A stretch of DNA of 16,222 nt from Hamiltosporidium magnivora (lineage: Eukaryota; Microsporidia; Dubosqiidae), in assembly GCA_004325065.1 (NCBI GenBank), contig PITI01000235.1, forward strand, positions 1-16,222, written 5' to 3'. The position numbers and the translations under genes are program-made. Under the pieces are notes generated by a model, which was given only the letters and a program-made list of their open reading frames with translations, ran no database searches and was not told the DNA's origin. This document shows, one piece after another, positions 8,731 to 16,222 of the stretch; the stretch's first letter is position 1; each line of letters opens with the position of its first letter.

Positions 8731-11333
8731 ATTTTGTAAACCTTGTATGTTGGAATTTTTTTTCTGTATTTATACACTCTAATTATCTTTTAATATATAA
8801 ATTCGTTCTTAGAAGTTCGATGTGTTCTAACCGGTTAAAAAACTAAATGTAATATTCCTTTTTAAAGATATTGAGATTTTAAGTGTTCCAAGAGTTGCAA
8901 AAAATTTTTAATGATTTTTTCTTCTTTTTAAATAATAAGTTTTAAATTATTGATATATGGTTATAAGCTGTAATATATAAAGTATAGATCTGAAAAGAAC
9001 AAGAAATTTTTAATGATATTAGCGTATAATATTTAACTATTTATCTTTTTGTTTCAAGATCAACCATTCTAGCTATTAATGATATATTTAGAAAAGAAAG
9101 TGTTTTCATAGAGACCACATTGCCAACTATTAGAACTATCAGATTCATTTTTAGTATTTTAATAGAATATCAAAGAATAAAACATATATTACGATTGTAA
9201 ACATAGACAACTGTTCAAAAATATTTATATGATTTCTGAAAATTTAAAAAAAAGAAATTTTAGATCATGCAAGAATACATGTCTCACAGAAAATCAAAGT
9301 AGTAGATTTTTAGTTATCTAATTCTTTTAATTAAGAATAAATCTTTATCAATTAAACCTAATCTTGAATTTAAAAAAATCATAGCGGAGAAAACCATCTT
9401 TTTGACTCAAGTTGAACTTCTGATAGTATTCTCGGAATTATTAAGATTAAAAATGAGACTTTTCAATCGTAAACTTCAGAATATTAAAGCTAAATAAAAA
9501 AACATGATAAGTAAATTTAATCGATTCGAACATCGAAAATATTAGACAACAAGTTAATGTTCTCCAGAATTATCATATAAGAAGCATTTAAATTTTCTAA
9601 AATATACTTATATATAAATTTCGCGGTCTTAATAACCTTTTTCGTTCCCTGAAACGGTCGTGATTCTCCATCTCAGTCCTTCGTTTAAAATTTCATAGAA
9701 GCCCGATTTTTTCCTTCGTTTTTCTTAAACTTGAATGATTTAAATGAACGTGATCGTTCTAGATTTAATCGATGTTAAATACAAGAACTCTTATGTAATG
9801 ATATAATCAGATGCCTGTATGTATAAATTGAGCGAAATCATTTAAAAAAATTCTAATGTATTGCGGGTTAAACATTTATTTTAAAAAATATGTTTAAACG
9901 AGCGATATGGCGTAATTCAAACGACTATCGGCATAAATTTTACTATTTTATACTTCATTCGTATAATTGATCAAGCTAGCTGCTGCGATGAAAACAAAAT
10001 TACAGTAAAATTTGTCAGCATCTCCTCTTTTTGTTTTCGCCTTCTTATTAGATTTTTACATCTAGGTTTTATCTCCAAAATACAAATGAAACGTCCTGGT
10101 ATTGATTTCGAGTACTATGAAACATTCTTGATAACATTCAGAATACATTTAAAACTCTGCAGAAATTTTTCTATCTTTCGCAACAATATAACAATATGAT
10201 AGTTATTGATGTTACTGGTTCGATTTATTTGTATAAAAAATCTGAGACAATCTTTAAGCTCCGTTTTATATTCAAATCTTGCTTTGTGTAATCACTGCAG
10301 CGAAACCTAAACAATAGAATACACTGCTATTCCTCCTTCGTTTTTTATGAATATCTTTAGAATAGTCGATTGTTCAAAACAGGATTATCTAGAGATAAAT
10401 ATATTTACTTTTTTTTTATAATGTACTATTATATTATAATTTTAGAAAACTCATTATAATTCTCAATCTTATTTTGTTTTGCATCATCCATTTCTTCCTC
10501 AGACATTTTTATCATAGGAATTTAATGTTAAGCTTGAACTTTTGCTTAAATTTGGGTTTCTTTGGTCTCTAGTTTGAATACCAAATTCAGTTACTAACGC
10601 CTGAAGAGTATATTTCCAGTTACTTAAAAAATCAAAATATATTTCCACCAGATAACCGATATACAAACCCAAGCTTTAAACATTTTTCTGTAGATCTTGG
10701 ATAGTTTAATGCTATTCTACTTTTCTAGAGATAAGTTGTGCATTTAATTACACAAAGAATCTAGTAATAGTTATAAAATTGATATGTTTATTGCTATATT
10801 GCGCTATTTTAACCGCTGCTGAGTTTTTAAACATTCTATCGAAAGTTCTCTCTCGTAGTGTTTTATTTGTTACTTTTTTTAAGATTTTGATCAAATTTAT
10901 ACATATTTTTATGGTTTAGCAAATGCTTAAATCAAACTCCTACCTACAAACTAATTTATGTATTTTTCAACGCTTTTTACCTCTTTCTAAGAAAGTATAA
11001 ATGCTCTTTCGCGTTATCTATATTGATAAAAGAATTAAATAGAAAATTATATGAATAAACCGAAAATCTAAGAATCAGTTTAAGAGAAATGTATTTACAT
11101 AGACAAATATTTAATAAAATTTTTTACAAAAGCAAATATTGACAAAGACGGGTATAAATACTAGGATATAATGAGGTATTGTGAAATTTGGAGGAATAAC
11201 GAGAATTAAATATATCATATTGCCATGAAACAAGAAAATATAAAAATATATACGTTGAAAGAGAAAAGAAGAGTCCTATTAAAAGAAAAAATAGTTTATA
11301 AAATTGTGAAATTTAATACAAATAAATTTTTAT

Positions 11334-11360
11334 AAAAATAGTTTGCTCTAAACTATTTTT
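11334..11360. other. Perfect 11-bp hairpin ending in T5
   Basis: AAAAATAGTTT at 11334-11344 pairs perfectly with AAACTATTTTT at 11350-11360 around the loop GCTCT. The plus-strand transcript would end in a U run. The left arm recurs as a direct repeat near 11286-11297. The role is unknown; it could be a terminator or a chance palindrome in AT-rich DNA. Confidence 0.6.
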
Positions 11361-12000
11361 CTATATTTAAGGATAGATTTATAGGTATATGGACTGAAAC
11401 TTTCAAATATACGTTTCAATTACGAAATATAAACAAGAAAACTTAGGCATTTCAAAATTTTGAATTTTCCTATTTCATCTTCTTATATGCATTTCTTAAT
11501 TCTGATTATATTAAATTGCACAATATAATAAATTTATCAACCTTTTTTGGGTTATTACGTTCTTATTTGAAAGGATTTTAATAAAATTCTCATTATGTTT
11601 TCTCCCAAGAGATCCAGGCAGTAAACTTAATTGGAGAAAGAATATTGCAATGTAATAAAATTATTTATGAAATATCTCTATTTAGAAAATTTTTAAACAA
11701 TATTTTCTGTTTTTAATAGGTTCTTGGTGATTTTTATCACTTTTGTTAATATTTTTCAATTACTTGGATCTATTCAAATTTTTTTGTAGCTAATACATAA
11801 TTTTATAAAAGAGTATTAAGTTACTAGAATAAGAAAAACGTTATATTAAAAAATATATACTATTCAGATTATTTTTTAAATACAAGAAATTATTTTGAAA
11901 AGAAATCTAATGATTATTACTATTAGACATATTTTTTATGTTGCTATTATTCAACTTCTAGATCAAGTTAATAAATTATTAAATTTTCTATTAATTTTAA

Positions 12001-12033
12001 TCAATTTGATGTATTTTTCACAGATCAAATTGA
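12001..12033. other. Perfect 10-bp inverted repeat
   Basis: TCAATTTGAT at 12001-12010 is the exact reverse complement of ATCAAATTGA at 12024-12033, with a 13-base spacer. It lies about 400 bases past the 3' end of the LRR gene. No function is recognised. Confidence 0.6.
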
Positions 12034-12108
12034 AACCAAAGTGTGGTGAATTATAATTTGTTTTTTAAAAATTTCTTATCTGCCAATAAATTAATTTGAT
12101 GCTTATGT

Positions 12109-12185
12109 TTGAATTATGAATTAAAAAAAATTTGGCGAATTTTGTTCGTAATTAATATAAGTTTAAACCATAATTCATAGTTCAA
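12109..12185. other. 14-bp inverted repeat with 49-base spacer
   Basis: TTGAATTATGAATT at 12109-12122 pairs with AATTCATAGTTCAA at 12172-12185 with one G-U pair and no other mismatch. It is close to the 12001-12033 hairpin, so structured elements cluster past the 3' end of the LRR gene. Confidence 0.5.
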
Positions 12186-12420
12186 TAAAAATTTAGATCA
12201 ATTATTATCCCGATCTGAAACCATCGAAAAATTCTTTTAATCAAATTACTAACATTATAAGTTATTTACTTTTAATATCATTCATGAGAATAATTTTAAA
12301 TAAGATAAAACATAGATTAAATATCCAACGATAGTTATGATGTTACTAATATATATTTAAACAGCCTGAGAAAAGCCAAAATAGAAAAATATAACAGACA
12401 GATCAGTAAGATAAAGAATA

Positions 12421-12426
12421 TTTATT
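12421..12426 (-). promoter_or_regulatory. AATAAA polyadenylation-type signal of the LRR gene
   Basis: AATAAA starts six bases after the TAA stop codon of the LRR gene on the same strand. This tight spacing fits microsporidian gene ends. Confidence 0.5.
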
Positions 12427-12432
12427 CGTCGC

Positions 12433-14778
12433 TTATATAAAAAGCTCGTGAAGATATTGAAAAAATGTTTCTCGATCTCTTTCGAAAAGGTCATTGTTAA
12501 TTAAATATCGAGACATTGTTTGGTAAATTAGTGAATATTTTAAAATGATAGTTCCGCTTCCAAAAAGTGTTAATTTGAGGTTTTTTAAGTTTTTAAAATA
12601 TCTAAAATAGTGAAGATCTTCTAAAGTTAGCCGAACAAGATATAAATTCATTTTTTTTAAGGAATTAAAAAATTTACAGTCCTGGCCTAACTTATGAAAA
12701 TTTGTTTTAACAAAACTGCATCCATAAAAATTTAATTCTTCCAGAGTATTAAATCTTTTTATTCTGTTCAAGTCCATCTGATACAACGAATTATGATTGT
12801 AATAAAATTTTTTAAGAATCAAATTGCATTTCTCACTTAAATTTTCCAGGTAATCAGGTAAAACATTGCAATAAGATATATTTAAAGATTCAATATTATC
12901 TAATCTAATAAGAATGTCATAAGCCCATCTGGTATTTAAATGCATACCGTATAAATCCAACGACTTTAGACTTTCAGACATGAAATCGATAGGTTCATAA
13001 CTTCTAAGAGGCTCGACAATACATGCCTCTAGAGCTAGACTTAGTAAATTTTCTATTTTGAATATTTCTTTCAAACCCGAAAAATCTATTTTTATACGTT
13101 TCAAAGCGAATTTAGTCAAAGAATTATAATTACCAAAGAAATCTATAGACAAAATATATTCTTTGTTTAGATAGCAAGTTTCCAATTCAAAAACTTTAAT
13201 GTTACATTTTCTCAACAAAAAACAGTATAGTTTTCGACCAATCACATTGCTTTGAATAGCAAGATATTTTAATTCTTTCATACCTTCGATTGTTTTTAGC
13301 AAAAAAATCTCGGTATCTTCATTTGTTTTAAAATCTCTTAGTTTAAGCGTTCGAATACTTTGCCAATGAGATAATGAATTACAAAATTCTTTTGATATAT
13401 TGAAACCGCGAAAGAGTATTTCTAAATACAAAACATTTTTATAAGTATTTACTTCACTAAATGCTTCAATAAAATAATTTTGGACTTCTGAAAGATAAAA
13501 AATAAGTATGATTTTACGAGGATTTGTTCTCCGAAAGAAGCCACACCACCACATATAATTTATTCCAACATTAGTAAAAAATATATATTCCAAGGTATCA
13601 TTTAGACACAAATAATCATCAAAATAAGAATTATTATCATCTACCGCAATATTATCCAACACCAATCCTTTAAGATTTCTTTTTTTCAAGAATAAATCCA
13701 AAGTATCTCTAGAAACAACGATATTTTGTAAACTAAGAAAATCGATATCTTTTTTTGAAATACAAGCCAAATTGTGTAAAAATGAAGAAGAAAAGCTTCT
13801 GAAATATGAAATTTTTATCGCTTTGAAGATACTAGTACACAGAATTACAAATTTAGGATCAATACCCGGTTTGATTAAGGCTCTATAATTGTCTAATATC
13901 AATGATTTAATATTCATTTCATACAATAAAACTTTAAAATTATTTAAAATATAAGAATCTTCCAATATATGTTCCAGGATACAAAACGCGGTATGGTTAT
14001 TTATCAATAAATTCTTATATGGAATATTTTCATCAAAAAGTGAAACATCATAAACCTTCTTAGAATTTTCAAAGATAATAAGATTACCATCATAAAATTC
14101 ATAATTGACCATAAAAATATCTAGAAAAGCTGAAATAAGACTTTCCTTTATAAAAAAATTAATCTTTTTAGAAAAACCCGAACTAAATATTTCTTTAAAA
14201 TCCAAAAATTCATTTTTTATTTTATTTATATTTTGATAAAGAAAATATTTGCAAAGTATAGCTCGTATAAGTTTGATAATATTTTTATTTTCTACTGCTT
14301 TTAAACATATCAAAGTCCTTAGCATACATCTAAATTGAAAATTGCTAATTTCATCTGGGATTTCTGTTATATCTTTAGATATCATCAAATAATAAGATAA
14401 TTCATAACCACATTGAATTTTTACGCTTTTACATTTATTTTCCAATGAACTTGATGCTAAAAAAACATTCAAATCCCTAAATTGAATGAAGTTATCTTTC
14501 TTATAGATAAAAACAGTATCCATATTATTATCAAATTGAGATTCGATACTAAAAATGTAAGTTACACTAAAAAAATCAATCATTTCCTCATATAACACCG
14601 ATTCTTCTATATTTTCGCGAAAAAATAGAATTTCTTCATTTAAATTTCTTTTGAAGATATAAGTAAATTTACAAGAAGTAACAAGATCAAATCTCCAAAA
14701 TACATTCAAAAAATAAATTATATTATACAAAAACATAGAATAAAAAATTAAATTCTTTCGAAAAATCGTATATCCCAT
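12433..14778 (-). CDS. Leucine-rich-repeat protein with N-terminal signal/anchor segment
   Basis: This is a 781-residue protein beginning at an ATG (14776-14778) and ending at TAA 12435-12433. Residues 9-28 are strongly hydrophobic after a short basic stretch, so an uncleaved signal anchor or signal peptide is likely. From about 290 to 745 there are repeated LxxLxL-type units, clearest at LKGLVLDN (369), IRTLKLRD (475), LKYLAIQS (503), LLSLALEA (578), LKSLDLYG (604), IESLNISY (629), LEELNFYG (679), LKKMNLYL (707) and LKNLKLTL (731), each about 23-28 residues apart. The N-terminal 290 residues match no domain I know. LRR solenoids bind proteins. In microsporidia, large families of secreted or surface LRR proteins are thought to face the host, but this function is only inferred here. 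The frame is intact with no indels. It has no close neighbour on either side and no visible promoter motif. Confidence 0.88.
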   Translation of the reverse strand: MGYTIFRKNLIFYSMFLYNIIYFLNVFWRFDLVTSCKFTYIFKRNLNEEILFFRENIEESVLYEEMIDFFSVTYIFSIESQFDNNMDTVFIYKKDNFIQFRDLNVFLASSSLENKCKSVKIQCGYELSYYLMISKDITEIPDEISNFQFRCMLRTLICLKAVENKNIIKLIRAILCKYFLYQNINKIKNEFLDFKEIFSSGFSKKINFFIKESLISAFLDIFMVNYEFYDGNLIIFENSKKVYDVSLFDENIPYKNLLINNHTAFCILEHILEDSYILNNFKVLLYEMNIKSLILDNYRALIKPGIDPKFVILCTSIFKAIKISYFRSFSSSFLHNLACISKKDIDFLSLQNIVVSRDTLDLFLKKRNLKGLVLDNIAVDDNNSYFDDYLCLNDTLEYIFFTNVGINYMWWCGFFRRTNPRKIILIFYLSEVQNYFIEAFSEVNTYKNVLYLEILFRGFNISKEFCNSLSHWQSIRTLKLRDFKTNEDTEIFLLKTIEGMKELKYLAIQSNVIGRKLYCFLLRKCNIKVFELETCYLNKEYILSIDFFGNYNSLTKFALKRIKIDFSGLKEIFKIENLLSLALEACIVEPLRSYEPIDFMSESLKSLDLYGMHLNTRWAYDILIRLDNIESLNISYCNVLPDYLENLSEKCNLILKKFYYNHNSLYQMDLNRIKRFNTLEELNFYGCSFVKTNFHKLGQDCKFFNSLKKMNLYLVRLTLEDLHYFRYFKNLKNLKLTLFGSGTIILKYSLIYQTMSRYLINNDLFERDRETFFQYLHELFI

Positions 14779-15461
14779 CGATATATTTATTAAGGAATTA
14801 ATTTAATTTTTCCAATATAGAAATATTTTTATTAAATAAATTATATTTGATAAATTAAAAAAAAAATTCCTAATATTCTGCAAATAAAGAAATAATATTA
14901 AATATAAAATTATTTTCAAAAAATATTAGTGTATCGAGCAGCTAATATTTTTTCTGAGACACTAAATAACATATCTATATTTCTAAACTATATATAAATT
15001 TCCAATTCAATTCTAAACAATCAAGATCTTACTATATTCAATTTTAAATTAAAAATTTAATAGTTTTAACACTTTTAACAGAAATTTAAATATTGGTATC
15101 GAAAGGTTTCATTGAAATCACATTTTTAACCGTTTAAACCATAGACAAATACAATCTAAAGACACCTTAAAATATCATTTATATTCCCAATAAATCATTG
15201 TTTTTATTCTCCTTTGATTTTATCTTAAATCGTATTTTCGTTTTTCTGTTTTCCAATCTTTAATTTATTTGATTTATATTTCATATAACGAATTGTATTA
15301 AAATTCCACAAGAAAACTACACCACTTTGAAATATACGTTTTGTAAGTATATTTCACTAAATTAAAATTTATAAATATAATGATAGTAAAAGTAGAGATA
15401 GTTCGTATTTATAAGTCGATTATTTGATATTAAAAAAAATACTCATACTTTTGGCTATTCT

Positions 15462-15513
15462 AACAACACCCAGGTTGTTTTCTAATATGAAATATATCCT
15501 GGGCGTCTTTTTT
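15462..15513 (+). other. Two mutually exclusive hairpins followed by a T6 run
   Basis: AACAAC (15462-15467) pairs with GTTGTT (15474-15479) around ACCCAG. Alternatively CCCAGG (15469-15474) pairs with CCTGGG (15498-15503). The two helices share bases, so only one can form at a time. A T6 run follows at 15508-15513, resembling a Pol III-type stop. The GC content is well above the surroundings. It may be a small structured RNA or its 3' end, but no known family is recognised. Confidence 0.4.
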
Positions 15514-15790
15514 GAAAATTCAATTCAAATTTTACCCATGGTAAACCTTTAAAATAAAGCCTAAAATGTATTATAGGTACAAATCATAGATTATCAGTTA
15601 TAATTATTTAAAAAAATATTTATCAAATAAGAATTTAATATTAAAATTTTAAAATTATTTTAATTTATAGATTGTAATGAAATAATAGAAGAATAAAATA
15701 AATAGAAATCATTATATATGTATATTTCAGACTAACACCTTAAATAAGCTATTTACATGTTATATTCTAGTTTAATTAGATTATCACTTT

Positions 15791-15990
15791 GTAATTGTGA
15801 TATTTCATCAAAATATTTAATAAAATAATTTCTAACTTATTTAATATTTTATATTTATTTATAAAAAAACGTTTTTGTAATTTTATATTATTTTCAATAT
15901 TTTTAATAAAATAATTTCTAACTTATTTAATATTTTATATTTATTTATAAAAAAACGTTTAAGAATTGTGATATTATTTTCAAAAGTATA
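15791..15990. repeat. 86-bp tandem repeat, about 2.3 copies
   Basis: A 59-base stretch is identical at 15816-15874 and 15902-15960, an offset of 86. The flanks are also related: an 'aattgtgatatt..ttcaaaa'-like segment occurs before copy 1 (from 15791) and after copy 2 (to about 15990), with a diverged form between them. Perfect identity in such AT-rich DNA implies recent duplication. Confidence 0.92.
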
Positions 15991-16137
15991 ATATTTTGAA
16001 TTCCAGTGCCAATTTATAAAAAACTCCTATATAATCAACAGTATTCACAATATATTTCATAATTTTTTAGAATAATTAGCATTTAAAAAAAATAATTTTA
16101 TATCAGATATATCAGATATATCAATTCATTAAGGCTA

Positions 16138-16160
16138 TTAATGTTTTAAAAAAACATTAA
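16138..16160. other. Perfect 10-bp hairpin
   Basis: TTAATGTTTT at 16138-16147 pairs exactly with AAAACATTAA at 16151-16160 around an AAA loop. It lies near the right window edge, so any associated gene would be outside. Confidence 0.55.
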
Positions 16161-16222
16161 AGACTTTATCAATATTTTTTTACAATTACTTACTTTATTC
16201 AACCATTTTTTTTCAACGAATA

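Larger units (their letters stand above)
8731..12420. other. 3.7-kb spacer without a supported gene
   Basis: No frame of useful length is open on either strand. The stretch holds a GC-richer island at about 9620-9720, two tiny plus-strand ORFs (9890-9970, 26 codons; 10086-10199, 37 codons), a minus-strand open stretch ending AKEHLYFLRKR near 10980-11030, and hairpins at 11334-11360, 12001-12033 and 12109-12185. The promoter of the TOM1-like gene should lie just right of 8730, but no clear box is visible. The small coding-looking patches may be remnants of a decayed gene. Confidence 0.55.
14779..16222. other. Extremely AT-rich gene-free region upstream of the LRR gene
   Basis: No coding frame is supported. 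Composition is visibly more AT-rich than in the genes. It contains the hairpin pair at 15462-15513, the tandem repeat at 15791-15990, a 9-base repeat GATATATCA near 16105-16122 and the hairpin at 16138-16160. The LRR gene's promoter presumably lies just right of 14778. Confidence 0.6.

Noticed and set aside
9522..9540. A GTTCGAATC B-box-like sequence on the minus strand
   Set aside because: The flanks form a simple TCGAT/ATCGA hairpin and do not make a tRNA T-arm or cloverleaf.
10980..11130. A minus-strand open stretch of about 48 codons ending AKEHLYFLRKR
   Set aside because: It has no ATG in a useful place and no recognisable family, and its length is within chance for both strands of a 3.7-kb spacer.

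Overview
The window looks like part of a very AT-rich, gene-poor microsporidian genome. This is inferred from two compact, intronless-looking minus-strand genes of microsporidian style (a HECT ubiquitin ligase and a leucine-rich-repeat protein with a hydrophobic N-terminus), long AT-rich spacers, and AATAAA signals placed on or next to stop codons. The general look resembles Hamiltosporidium-type genomes, but the genus is a guess. No bacterial operon, CRISPR array, recognisable insertion sequence, tRNA or rRNA was found.

Layout: (1) 1-1647 is non-coding and carries a diverged tandem duplication (about 845-1075 and 1140-1362) with a conserved small hairpin, plus an AAAAAT microsatellite. (2) 1648-8730 on the minus strand is one TOM1/HUWE1/UPL1-type giant HECT E3 ligase locus, 7,083 bp or about 2,361 codons. 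Its last 1,030-1,090 codons, including the whole HECT domain and its catalytic cysteine, are open. Its first 3.8 kb is broken by at least eight frame changes and three in-frame nonsense codons. (3) 8731-12432 is a 3.7-kb spacer with no supported gene; it holds a short GC-richer island, two tiny plus-strand ORFs and several perfect hairpins. (4) 12433-14778 on the minus strand is an intact 781-residue leucine-rich-repeat protein with an N-terminal signal or anchor segment. (5) 14779-16222 is non-coding, with a pair of mutually exclusive hairpins followed by a T run, an 86-bp tandem repeat and a perfect hairpin.

The two genes share a strand but are 3.7 kb apart, and nothing indicates that they work together. 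The main observation is the asymmetric ligase gene: a ruined N-terminal half joined to a clean catalytic half. The candidate explanations are recent pseudogene decay, retention of a shortened ligase, locally poor base calling in A/T runs, or (for one junction only) a short spliceosomal intron.
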